A DNA stretch of 34,341 nucleotides, taken from Nocardioidaceae bacterium (GTDB lineage Bacteria > Actinomycetota > Actinomycetes > Propionibacteriales > Nocardioidaceae). Of the stretch, positions 1 through 6,679 are shown piece by piece. The position numbers were made by a program, and so were the translations under genes. The first letter of the stretch is position 1. Every line of letters starts with the position of its first letter. The notes beneath the pieces were generated by a model. The model was given only the letters and a program-made list of their open reading frames with translations, was not told the origin of the DNA and did not search any database. The stretch lies in contig WQZX01000037.1 of the NCBI GenBank assembly GCA_009780515.1, forward strand, positions 1 through 34,341, given 5' to 3'.

Positions 1-85
1 TACAGCAGCCAACCCGCCGACCAGATCGGCGAACCACGTGTTACAGCGCCGTGCGGCGCGGGTGCTGAGACGTAGCCGCCGCCCC

Positions 86-100
86 TAGGGTGGGCCCATG
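86..100 (+). promoter_or_regulatory. Leaderless promoter of kynB
   Basis: A -10 hexamer TAGGGT (86-91) lies six bases before the ATG at 98. That spacing puts the transcription start at or next to the start codon. No Shine-Dalgarno sequence is visible. This arrangement is common in actinobacteria and recurs in this window at hisI, pyk and pdtaR. No convincing -35 box is seen. Confidence 0.6.
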
Positions 101-724
101 GGCCGGATCTGGGACATCTCGCCGACGGTCGGGGCGTCGTCGCCGGTGTTCCCGGGCGACCGGCACGTCTCGTCGGAGTGGACGTTCCGGATCGACGCCG
201 ACTGCCCGGTCAACGTCGCCGCGCTGACCCTGTCGCCGCACGTGGGTGCGCATGCCGACGCGCCGCTCCACTTCGTGGCCGGAGGTACGACGGCCGCGGA
301 GCTGCCGCTCGACGCCTACCTCGGTCCGTGCCGGGTGGTCCACGCCCTCGCCGTGGGCGGGGTGGTGGGGTGGCGCGATGTCGAGCCGGCGCTGGCCGAC
401 CCGCCGGAGCGGGTGCTGATCCGCACCTACGGCCGCCAGCCGACGGACTGGGACGACGGCTTCACCGCGCTGTCGGCCGACCTGGTCGAGCGGCTGGGCG
501 CTCTCGGCGTACTGCTGGTCGGGACCGATGCCGCGAGCCTGGACCCGGCGAGCAGCAAGGATCTGCCTGCCCACCACGCGGCGCATCGCCACGGCATGGC
601 GATCCTGGAGAACCTGCTCCTCGACGAGGTGTCGGAGGGCGACTACGAGCTGGTCGCGCTGCCGATCAAGCTGGCCGGTCTCGACGCGGCCCCGGTCCGC
701 GCGATCCTGCGGGAGGTCCGATGA
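98..724 (+). CDS. kynB: Kynurenine formamidase (arylformamidase), KynB type
   Basis: Hydrolyses N-formylkynurenine to kynurenine and formate, the second step of oxidative tryptophan breakdown in the cytoplasm. The 208-aa protein is the usual length for the cyclase-like metal-dependent KynB family. It opens with WDISPTV and has the metal-binding core HVGAHADAPLHF near residues 48-59, which matches the family pattern HxGxHxDxPxHF. A second family block (GTDAASLDP, then HH around residues 141-164) follows. It starts at ATG 98 behind a leaderless-type promoter. Its TGA overlaps the ATG of kynU, so the two are translationally coupled. With kynU and kynA behind it, the assignment is secure. Confidence 0.93.
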   Translation: MGRIWDISPTVGASSPVFPGDRHVSSEWTFRIDADCPVNVAALTLSPHVGAHADAPLHFVAGGTTAAELPLDAYLGPCRVVHALAVGGVVGWRDVEPALADPPERVLIRTYGRQPTDWDDGFTALSADLVERLGALGVLLVGTDAASLDPASSKDLPAHHAAHRHGMAILENLLLDEVSEGDYELVALPIKLAGLDAAPVRAILREVR

Positions 725-1986
725 ACCGCGACGACCTCGCCGCGCTCGACTCGGCCGACCCGCTGGCGTTGTTGCGTGAGCTCTTCACCCTGCCGGAGGG
801 GATGGTCTACCTCGACGGCAACTCGCTCGGCGCGCTGCCGCGTGCCACCGCGCAGCGGCTCCACGACGTCGTCACCCGCGAGTGGGGCGAGGGCCTGATC
901 GGCAGCTGGAACACCTCCGACTGGATCTCGCTCCCGCGCCGCGTCGGCGACAAGATCGCCCGGCTGGTCGGAGCCGGGCCGGGGGAGGTCGTGGTCGCGG
1001 ACTCGACGAGCGTGAACCTCTACAAGGTGCTCGCGGCCGCGCTCAGCGTCGCCGCCGAGGACGCACCGGATCGTCGCCTCGTGGTCAGCGAGCGCAGCAA
1101 CTTCCCGACCGACCTGTACGTCGCCGGGCGCCTCTGCGCCGAGCGCGGCTACGAGCTCGTCGCGGTCGACGCACCCGCGGACATCGAGGCGCTGCTCCCG
1201 GGCGCCGCCGTGCTGATGCTGACCCAGGTCGGCTACCGGACCGGCCGCCTCCACGACATGACCGCGGTGACGCGGCAGGCCCACGATCACGGCGTGCTCA
1301 CCGTCTGGGACCTCTGCCACAGCGCCGGCGCGCTGCCGGTCGACCTGACCGCGGCGGGTGCGGACTACGCGGTCGGCTGTGGCTACAAGTACCTCAACGG
1401 AGGGCCGGGCTCGCCGGCGTACCTCTGGGTGAGGCCGGGCCTCGCCGACCGCTTCGAGCAGCCCATCTCCGGGTGGATGGGGCACGCCGCGCCCTTCGAG
1501 ATGAGCCCTGACTACCGGCCGGCCGAGGGGATCGGTCGTTACCTCTCGGGCACGCCGTCGGTGCTCGGCATCGCCGCTCTGGAGTGCGGCGTCGACACGC
1601 TGCTCGCGGCGGATGAGCACGGCGGCCTCGAGGCCGTCCGTGCCAAGTCGCTCGCCCTGACCCGGCTGCTCGCCGACCTGGTCGAGCAGCGCCTGCCCGG
1701 CGTCTTCACCGTCGAGTCCCCGCGCGCCGACGACGAGCGGGGGAGCCAGGTCTCGCTCTCCTGCCCGGAGGGCGCGTTCGCCGTCGTGCAGGCCCTGATC
1801 GCGCGCGGCGTCATCGGCGACTTCCGGGCCGGCGGCGAGGAAGGTCCGGACATCCTGCGCTTCGGCGTCACCCCGCTCTACACGAGGTACGTCGACGTGT
1901 GGGACGCCGTCGAGCAGCTGAGCCAGGTGATGGAGTCGGGGGAGTGGCGCGAGGAGCGCTTCGCGACGAGGGGAGCGGTGACGTGA
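721..1986 (+). CDS. kynU: Kynureninase
   Basis: PLP-dependent enzyme that cleaves kynurenine to anthranilate and alanine. The 421-aa product begins at ATG 721, overlapping the kynB stop by 4 nt, and has the usual family length. The PLP lysine is K223 in [17 protein letters not shown], the kynureninase signature. [11 protein letters not shown] near the N-terminus and [14 protein letters not shown] (cofactor-binding aspartate) are also typical of the family. An upstream extension of this frame to 178 is rejected because it runs through kynB. The gene ends in GTGA overlapping the kynA start. Anthranilate released here could be degraded or fed back into tryptophan synthesis; the sequence does not say which. 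Confidence 0.95.
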   Translation: MNRDDLAALDSADPLALLRELFTLPEGMVYLDGNSLGALPRATAQRLHDVVTREWGEGLIGSWNTSDWISLPRRVGDKIARLVGAGPGEVVVADSTSVNLYKVLAAALSVAAEDAPDRRLVVSERSNFPTDLYVAGRLCAERGYELVAVDAPADIEALLPGAAVLMLTQVGYRTGRLHDMTAVTRQAHDHGVLTVWDLCHSAGALPVDLTAAGADYAVGCGYKYLNGGPGSPAYLWVRPGLADRFEQPISGWMGHAAPFEMSPDYRPAEGIGRYLSGTPSVLGIAALECGVDTLLAADEHGGLEAVRAKSLALTRLLADLVEQRLPGVFTVESPRADDERGSQVSLSCPEGAFAVVQALIARGVIGDFRAGGEEGPDILRFGVTPLYTRYVDVWDAVEQLSQVMESGEWREERFATRGAVT

Positions 1987-2780
1987 GCACGCCGGACCTG
2001 CCGATGGACTACTCCGACTACCTCCACCTCGAGGAGGTGCTGGGGGCGCAGCACCCGCTCTCGGGCCGCCATGACGAGATGCTCTTCATCGTGCAGCACC
2101 AGGCGATGGAGCTGTGGATGAAGCTGGCGCTCCACGAGCTGCGTGCAGCGACCGCGGACGTGGCCGCCGACCGCGTGCAGCCGGCGTTCAAGACCCTCGC
2201 CAGGGTCTCGCGGATCATGGAGCAGCTGGTCCACGCCTGGGACGTGCTGGCGACGCTGACCCCGCCGGAGTACACCGAGTTCCGTCCCTACCTCGCGACC
2301 GGCAGCGGCTTCCAGAGCTGGCAGTACCGCTGCATCGAGTTCGCGCTCGGCAACAAGGCCGCCCGCGCGCTCGGCGTGCACGAGGGCCGCCCGCACGAGG
2401 AGCAGGTGCTGGCGGCGTACCGCTCGCCGTCGCTGTACGACGAGGCGCTCCGGCTGCTCGCCCGGCGCGGGCTGCGGGTGCCCCAGGACCGGCTCGAGCG
2501 CGACTGGACCTCGCCGTACGAGCCGAGCGAGGAGGTCGAGCGGGCGTGGCTGGAGGTCTACCGCGATCCCGCGACGCACTGGGACCTCTACGAGCTCGGC
2601 GAGGAGCTGACCGATCTGGAGAGCGCGTTCCGGCTGTGGCGCTTCCGGCACGTCAACACCGTGGAGCGCGTCATCGGCTTCAAGCCGGGGACCGGCGGGA
2701 CGAGCGGCGTGGACTACCTGCGCGCGATGCTCGACGTGGTGCTGTTCCCCGAGCTGTGGCGGATGCGCACCAGCTTCTGA
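1983..2780 (+). CDS. kynA: Tryptophan 2,3-dioxygenase
   Basis: Heme enzyme that opens the indole ring of L-tryptophan to N-formylkynurenine, the committed step of the pathway. The 265-aa protein starts at GTG 1983, with a good ribosome site (GAGGGGAG) about eight bases upstream. An in-frame upstream extension is ignored. Family features are visible: [15 protein letters not shown], then [19 protein letters not shown], and near the C-terminus [22 protein letters not shown], where the histidine (about residue 223) is the expected axial heme ligand and the GTGG loop closes over substrate. Although it acts first in the pathway it is the last gene of the operon. Confidence 0.96.
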   Translation: MSTPDLPMDYSDYLHLEEVLGAQHPLSGRHDEMLFIVQHQAMELWMKLALHELRAATADVAADRVQPAFKTLARVSRIMEQLVHAWDVLATLTPPEYTEFRPYLATGSGFQSWQYRCIEFALGNKAARALGVHEGRPHEEQVLAAYRSPSLYDEALRLLARRGLRVPQDRLERDWTSPYEPSEEVERAWLEVYRDPATHWDLYELGEELTDLESAFRLWRFRHVNTVERVIGFKPGTGGTSGVDYLRAMLDVVLFPELWRMRTSF

Positions 2781-2889
2781 GGTTCCGTACGATTCACGTC
2801 TGTGAGGACGAGCGCGGCCGCCTCGGCGCGCCACGTGACCACGGACCTGTCCCCTGAGGCCGCGATCGGCCGAACGAAACCGGTGAACA
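2781..2889. other. Intergenic region between kynA and priA
   Basis: These 109 bases hold no supportable gene and no clear terminator hairpin. They probably contain the promoter for priA-hisF, but I cannot point to a convincing -10/-35 pair. Confidence 0.4.
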
Positions 2890-3621
2890 ATGAGTGACTA
2901 CCTCGAGCTGCTGCCGGCCGTCGACATCAAGGGCGGCCAGGCCGTCCAGCTGGTGCAAGGCGTCGACGGGTCCGAGAAGCGCTTCGGCGACCCGATCGAG
3001 GCAGCGCTGCGCTGGCAGGACGCCGGTGCCGAGTGGCTGCACCTGGTCGACCTCGATGCGGCGTTCGGTCACGGCGACAACCGCGAGCTGCAGGCCGAGA
3101 TCGTCGGCAAGCTCGACATCCAGGTCGAGATGAGCGGTGGCATCCGCGACGACGAGTCGCTCGAGGCCGCGATGGCGACCGGCTGCCGCCGCGTCAACAT
3201 CGGCACCGCCGCGCTGGAGCAGCCCGAGTGGTGCCGCGCGGCGATCGCCAGGTGGGGCGACCGGGTGGCCATCGGGCTCGACGTACGTGGCACCACGCTG
3301 GCCGCGCGGGGCTGGACCCGCGACGGCGGCGACCTCTACGAGACGCTCGCCCGCCTCGACTCCGAGGGCTGCGCGCGGTACGTCGTCACCGACGTCAACA
3401 AGGACGGCATGCTGCAGGGCCCGAACCTGGACCTGCTCCGCGACGTCTGCTCGCGTACGCCGGCGCCGGTCGTCGCCTCGGGCGGCGTCACCACCCTGGC
3501 CGACATCGAGGCGCTGATGGGCCTCGTCGAGATCGGGGTCGAGGGTGCGATCGCCGGAACGGCCCTCTACACCGGCCAGTTCACGCTCGAGGACGCCCTC
3601 GCGCTCACCAAGGGGCTGTGA
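2890..3621 (+). CDS. priA: Bifunctional phosphoribosyl isomerase A (HisA/TrpF), PriA
   Basis: A single (beta/alpha)8 barrel that isomerises ProFAR in histidine synthesis and, in actinobacteria, phosphoribosylanthranilate in tryptophan synthesis. The 243-aa protein shows the paired catalytic aspartates D12 ([10 protein letters not shown]) and D168 (VVTDVNKDG), two phosphate-binding half-barrels (GGIRDD and ASGGVTT), and the loop [12 protein letters not shown] (R140, W142). That Arg-x-Trp loop is the actinobacterial PriA mark used to handle the TrpF substrate. No trpF lies in the window although trpC, trpB and trpA do, which fits dual function. One base separates its stop from the hisF start. 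Confidence 0.94.
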   Translation: MSDYLELLPAVDIKGGQAVQLVQGVDGSEKRFGDPIEAALRWQDAGAEWLHLVDLDAAFGHGDNRELQAEIVGKLDIQVEMSGGIRDDESLEAAMATGCRRVNIGTAALEQPEWCRAAIARWGDRVAIGLDVRGTTLAARGWTRDGGDLYETLARLDSEGCARYVVTDVNKDGMLQGPNLDLLRDVCSRTPAPVVASGGVTTLADIEALMGLVEIGVEGAIAGTALYTGQFTLEDALALTKGL

Positions 3622-3622
3622 G

Positions 3623-4393
3623 ATGACGCTCGCGGTGCGGGTCATCCCGTGTCTCGACGTCGACGCCGGCCGCGTGGTCAAGGGCATCAACTTCAAGGAG
3701 CTGCGCGACGCCGGTGACCCGGTCGAGCTAGCCCGCACCTACGACGCCGAGGGCGCCGACGAGCTGACCTTCCTCGACATCTCCGCCTCCTCCGACGGCC
3801 GCGCCACGACCCTCGAGGTCGTCTCGAGGGTCGCCGAGGAGGTCTTCATCCCGCTCACCGTCGGTGGCGGCATCCGGTCGGTCGGCGACGTCGACGTGAT
3901 GCTCCGGGCCGGCGCCGACAAGATCGGCGTCAACACCGCCGCGATCGCGCGGCCCGAGCTGATCGCCGAGATCGCCGACCGCTTCGGCAACCAGGTCCTG
4001 GTGCTGTCGCTGGACGCCCGCCGGGTCTCCGGCGAGGTCCGGACGGACTCCGGCTACGAGGTCACCACGCACGGCGGGCGTCAGTCGACCGGGATCGACG
4101 CGGTCGGCTGGGCGGTCCGCGCCGCCGAGCTGGGCGCGGGGGAGATCCTGCTCAACTCCATGGACGCCGACGGCACCCGCGACGGGTTCGACATCGAGAT
4201 GCTGCGCGCCGTGCGCGCCGAGGTCTCGATCCCGGTGATCGCCTCCGGCGGCGCCGGCGCCGTCGACCACTTCGCCCCCGCCGTGACGGCCGGTGCGGAC
4301 GCCGTGCTGGCCGCGAGCGTGTTCCACTTCGGCACCCTGCGCATCGGCGAGGTCAAGGCCGGCCTTTCGGAGGCCGGCTTCCCCGTCCGCTGA
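3623..4393 (+). CDS. hisF: Imidazole glycerol phosphate synthase, cyclase subunit HisF
   Basis: Uses ammonia delivered by HisH to turn PRFAR into imidazole glycerol phosphate and AICAR. The 256-aa barrel has the general acid/base pair D12 ([10 protein letters not shown]) and D131 (LSLDARR), the TVGGGIRS phosphate loop and the second ASGGAGA loop. The start is ATG 3623, one base after the priA stop; the longer reading frame reaches back into priA. hisH is not in the window and presumably lies upstream of the kyn genes or elsewhere. In related actinobacteria hisI usually follows soon after hisF; here more than 8 kb intervene. Confidence 0.96.
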   Translation: MTLAVRVIPCLDVDAGRVVKGINFKELRDAGDPVELARTYDAEGADELTFLDISASSDGRATTLEVVSRVAEEVFIPLTVGGGIRSVGDVDVMLRAGADKIGVNTAAIARPELIAEIADRFGNQVLVLSLDARRVSGEVRTDSGYEVTTHGGRQSTGIDAVGWAVRAAELGAGEILLNSMDADGTRDGFDIEMLRAVRAEVSIPVIASGGAGAVDHFAPAVTAGADAVLAASVFHFGTLRIGEVKAGLSEAGFPVR

Positions 4394-4404
4394 GGGGCTT
4401 CCTG

Positions 4405-4512
4405 GTGATCGTCGACGGCACGGCCTCGACGTTCGACATCAGCGTGCGCCTCGTCGTCCCCGTGGACACGCCCGGCGTCGTCATGTGCGACCCCGACGGC
4501 ACCGCGCTCTGA
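4405..4512 (+). CDS. Possible 35-aa peptide or gene remnant after hisF
   Basis: A short reading frame from GTG 4405, with AGGGG about eight bases upstream, encodes 35 residues rich in Val and Asp (MIVDGTAST to DPDGTAL). It fills the gap between hisF and the convergent coiled-coil gene, ending five bases before it. I do not recognise it. It could be the C-terminal tail of a lost gene or chance coding in GC-rich DNA. Confidence 0.2.
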   Translation: MIVDGTASTFDISVRLVVPVDTPGVVMCDPDGTAL

Positions 4513-4516
4513 TCGA

Positions 4517-4891
4517 TCAGGCGGCGTTGCCGAGCAGGTGCTGCTTGACGAGCACCATGTCGCCCTCGAGGTGCTTGAGCCGGACCTCAGTCATCGCGAA
4601 GCCGTGATCCATCTTCGATTCAAGATGATCGAATCGTGCGTCCATCTGCTCGAACCGCCGGTCGATCTGTTCGAACCGCCGGTCGATCTGTTCGAACCGC
4701 CGGTCGATCTGTTCGAACCGCCGGTCGATCTGCGCGAACCTGGGGCCTACCTGTGCGGCGACGGTGTCATCGATCTTGCGTACGAGACCGTGCTCGATCC
4801 GTCCGACGATCCAGCGCGCGGCCGCGACGATGGCGCCGATGATGGCGATCACGCCGACCGCGATCCCGACTGCTGTGCCCACGTGTTCCAT
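4517..4891 (-). CDS. Membrane-anchored coiled-coil protein with IDRRFEQ heptad repeats
   Basis: A 124-aa protein of unknown function. It starts at ATG 4891 (minus), preceded by GGGAGG at good spacing; the longer frame upstream is not needed. Residues about 5-29 ([26 protein letters not shown]) form one transmembrane helix. Residues 55-82 are four copies of the heptad IDRRFEQ, with weaker heptads on either side, so residues about 35-115 should form a long amphipathic coiled coil. Proteins of this shape are widespread and poorly characterised; some resemble DUF1640-like or structural coiled-coil families. The repeats are almost identical at DNA level, so the length of the coil may vary between strains. 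Confidence 0.75.
   Translation of the reverse strand: MEHVGTAVGIAVGVIAIIGAIVAAARWIVGRIEHGLVRKIDDTVAAQVGPRFAQIDRRFEQIDRRFEQIDRRFEQIDRRFEQMDARFDHLESKMDHGFAMTEVRLKHLEGDMVLVKQHLLGNAA
4651..4734. repeat. Four tandem 21-bp repeats inside the coiled-coil gene
   Basis: Units begin at 4651, 4672, 4693 and 4714. Each is 21 bp and encodes one heptad (IDRRFEQ on the minus strand). They are identical except for the last base of the fourth. A diverged copy precedes them at 4630-4650 and a partial copy follows. Identity at synonymous positions points to recent slippage or unequal exchange. Confidence 0.93.
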
Positions 4892-4988
4892 GGTGCATCC
4901 TCCCGAGTGGCTTGTCGATTGTCGGCACGGTAGGCAGCGCCCATCGCGCCGTCCACCCACCTCCGTCAGCCCTGTGGATACGAGCGCG

Positions 4989-5005
4989 TAGCATCGCCCG
5001 CCGTG
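4989..5005 (+). promoter_or_regulatory. Possible leaderless promoter of the 106-aa gene
   Basis: TAGCAT at 4989-4994 is a -10-like hexamer eight bases before GTG 5003. No Shine-Dalgarno sequence precedes that GTG, so the transcript may begin near the start codon. Confidence 0.4.
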
Positions 5006-5323
5006 TCCCTCGATGCCTCGCTGTTCGGTGACGAGGAGCCGGCGCCGACCGGTCTGCCGCCGGCGAACCACACGCCCGCGCCGATCGCCGACTGGCAGGT
5101 CGACCTCCTCCGCAAGGCCCTCGACGCCCGCGCGTTGACCGCGATGGAGGACCGGCAGCGGGCGGTCGAGGAGGCGGTCGGGCATCCCGTCGCCAACCTC
5201 CGCGCCCTCACCGGTGAGGAGGCGATGCGGGTCCTCAACCGCCTCGGCGCCAGGCGCGCGACGTCCGCCGACGGTTCGGCCTGGGACCAGCGCGAGGAGG
5301 ACACCTGGATTGACCGCCTCTGA
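5003..5323 (+). CDS. Hypothetical protein, 106 aa
   Basis: Product unknown. It starts at GTG 5003, just downstream of a -10-like hexamer and without a ribosome site. The protein is soluble and acidic at both ends, with a Pro-rich segment (residues about 13-28: EPAPTGLPPANHTPAP), a helical middle (WQVDLLRKALDARALTAMEDRQRAVEEAVG) and a C-terminal helix (LTGEEAMRVLNRLGA) ending in WIDRL. There are no membrane segments and no catalytic motif that I recognise. Codon use is typical of the genome. It converges on the HNH gene, whose stop lies 13 bases away. Confidence 0.65.
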   Translation: MSLDASLFGDEEPAPTGLPPANHTPAPIADWQVDLLRKALDARALTAMEDRQRAVEEAVGHPVANLRALTGEEAMRVLNRLGARRATSADGSAWDQREEDTWIDRL

Positions 5324-5336
5324 CTCGGGCCAGAGG

Positions 5337-6290
5337 TCAGGCGCTGAGGAAGACCTCGTCCATGTGCCACTCGAGCGCCTCGCGATCGGGCCGGTCCTCG
5401 GGGGAGACGGGCAGCCGGATCACCTCGCCCCGCGCCTCGCGGGAGTAGAGCTCGACCCCGTTGCCGAAGTCGGCCTGGATGCGGGGTGAGACTCGCAGTC
5501 GGTAGTCGGCGTCGACGCCGAGGTAGCCGCGGTCGTAGAGCGCGTGCAGGTCCGAGCGCAGCGTCAGCCCGTTGCTGACCAGGTGGCGCCCGCCGCGCGC
5601 ATAGGGCCGGATGTGGGCTGCTTCCAGGGTCGGCGCCATCCTCCCGCCGCTGACGGCGCAGCGGTTGCCGTAGGCGTCGAGCACCGCGAGCCGGAACGAG
5701 CCCTGGCCCAGGCGCGGGCGGGTGAGCACCGGTGCGCCGTACCGCTCGCTGTCGAGGTCGACGTCGATCAGGTCGCGGTCCCAGAGCAGGTCGAGCCGTG
5801 CGCCGCCCTGCAGCGAGCGGAAGGCGTGCTCGACGTACTCGTAGTCGATGTCGGTCGGGTCCAGCGTCTTGCCCTGCACGATCGACCGCCCCCAGTGCGG
5901 CGGCTGCGGCAGATCCTCGCCCTCGGGTGCGAAGAACAGGTTGCGTACGACGACGCAGCCGATCGTCGGATCGGGATGGTGCTCCTTGCCGGTGCGGTCG
6001 CGGTAGGTGCGGATCGCGCGCTCCAGCTCGGCCTCGCTGCCGACCCCGTTGCCCTCGCCGAAGATCGCCCACGCCTCGCTGACGCGCTGCTCGTAGTAGC
6101 CCGCGTAGAACCCGCCACCGACCAGCTGGTTGCGCGGCGTCTTGGTCTTGAAAAGGAACGGCTCGTCCAGCGACGCCCGTCCGGTGAATCTCTGCGCCGA
6201 GGGCACCCAGAAGTTCGCCTCGGTGATCCCCGGTCGCGCGCGCAGGTAGTCGGCCCAGTCGTTGTCGGTCACGCCGAGGGTGATGCGCAT
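5337..6290 (-). CDS. Predicted HNH restriction endonuclease (COG3440-like)
   Basis: The 317-aa protein starts at ATG 6290 (minus); its start overlaps the stop of the regulator gene (TGATG), so the two are coupled. The C-terminal part holds an HNH_2-type nuclease: CAVSGG, then LEAAHIRPYARGGRHLVSNGLTLRSDLHALYDRGYLGV, with the AAHI histidine, the N of SNG and the H of DLHALYD as the expected active-site set. The N-terminal half (NFWVPSAQRF, EPFLFKTKTPRNQLVGGGFYAGYY, AWAIFGEGNGV) resembles the EVE/PUA-like part of predicted restriction endonucleases that may read modified bases. That domain call is from memory of the family, not a search. Its place beside a methylase/helicase operon supports a defence role. 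Confidence 0.8.
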   Translation of the reverse strand: MRITLGVTDNDWADYLRARPGITEANFWVPSAQRFTGRASLDEPFLFKTKTPRNQLVGGGFYAGYYEQRVSEAWAIFGEGNGVGSEAELERAIRTYRDRTGKEHHPDPTIGCVVVRNLFFAPEGEDLPQPPHWGRSIVQGKTLDPTDIDYEYVEHAFRSLQGGARLDLLWDRDLIDVDLDSERYGAPVLTRPRLGQGSFRLAVLDAYGNRCAVSGGRMAPTLEAAHIRPYARGGRHLVSNGLTLRSDLHALYDRGYLGVDADYRLRVSPRIQADFGNGVELYSREARGEVIRLPVSPEDRPDREALEWHMDEVFLSA

Positions 6291-6589
6291 CAACGGGTCC
6301 GTGCCTCGACTCCGCGATGTGGGTCGACGAGGTACATCGGCTCGACGTCGAGCGCCTCCGCGAGGCGCCAGATCACGTCGAGCGTCGGGTTGAGTGGCTT
6401 GTACTCGCCGGCGCCGTCCTTGTGGCTGCCCCGGTCCTTGAGCAGCAGCGCGACGTAGCCGCGGCTCAGGCCGGTCGCCTCGGCGAGCTTCCGCTCGGAG
6501 AGCCCGAGCTCTGCACGACGGCTGCGCACCTTGTCGCCGAAGAGCTTCGCCCGGTGGGCGAAGTCGGGGGCTTTCTCGGTGGCGGCCAT
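6290..6589 (-). CDS. XRE-family helix-turn-helix regulator
   Basis: A 99-aa DNA-binding protein. From ATG 6589 (minus) it reads MAATEKAPDFAHRAKLFGDKVRSRR and then a helix-turn-helix, LSERKLAEATGLSRGYVALLL (about residues 30-50). An insertion (KDRGSHKDGAGEYKPLN) precedes the last helices TLDVIWRLAEALDVEPMYLV. The stop overlaps the start of the HNH gene. It is divergent from the methylase operon and shares a short AT-rich intergenic region containing a palindrome, the usual layout for a controller protein of a restriction-modification system. No ribosome site is evident, so it may be leaderless. Control of either operon is an inference from layout. Confidence 0.82.
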   Translation of the reverse strand: MAATEKAPDFAHRAKLFGDKVRSRRAELGLSERKLAEATGLSRGYVALLLKDRGSHKDGAGEYKPLNPTLDVIWRLAEALDVEPMYLVDPHRGVEARTR

Positions 6590-6624
6590 CGAGACACAAC
6601 CCTGTTCGGATGCGCGTCGACGGC

Positions 6625-6662
6625 TGGACCAATATATTGATCCAGACACACGTATTGATCCA
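6625..6662. promoter_or_regulatory. Palindromic operator and half-site between regulator and methylase
   Basis: Positions 6625-6644 form a 20-bp inverted repeat with one mismatched pair, TGGAcCAATA/TATTGaTCCA. The right half, TATTGATCCA (6635-6644), is repeated directly at 6653-6662. The segment is strikingly AT-rich for this genome and lies in the 90-bp gap between two divergent starts (6589 minus, 6680 plus). This is what a dimeric HTH regulator would bind, with a full site plus a weaker half-site. The neighbouring XRE protein is the obvious candidate ligand. Confidence 0.7.
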
Positions 6663-6679
6663 TCGGGAACGGGCGGGCC

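Noticed and set aside
4358..4378. 8-bp hairpin at the end of hisF
   Set aside because: It lies wholly inside the hisF coding region, so it is unlikely to be a dedicated terminator.
4651..4734. CRISPR-like array
   Set aside because: The 21-bp units are contiguous with no spacers and encode a heptad repeat.
4538..4933. 131-codon plus-strand frame with FEPPVDL repeats
   Set aside because: The repeats are the opposite-strand reading of the IDRRFEQ heptads; the minus-strand gene has the membrane helix and a ribosome site.
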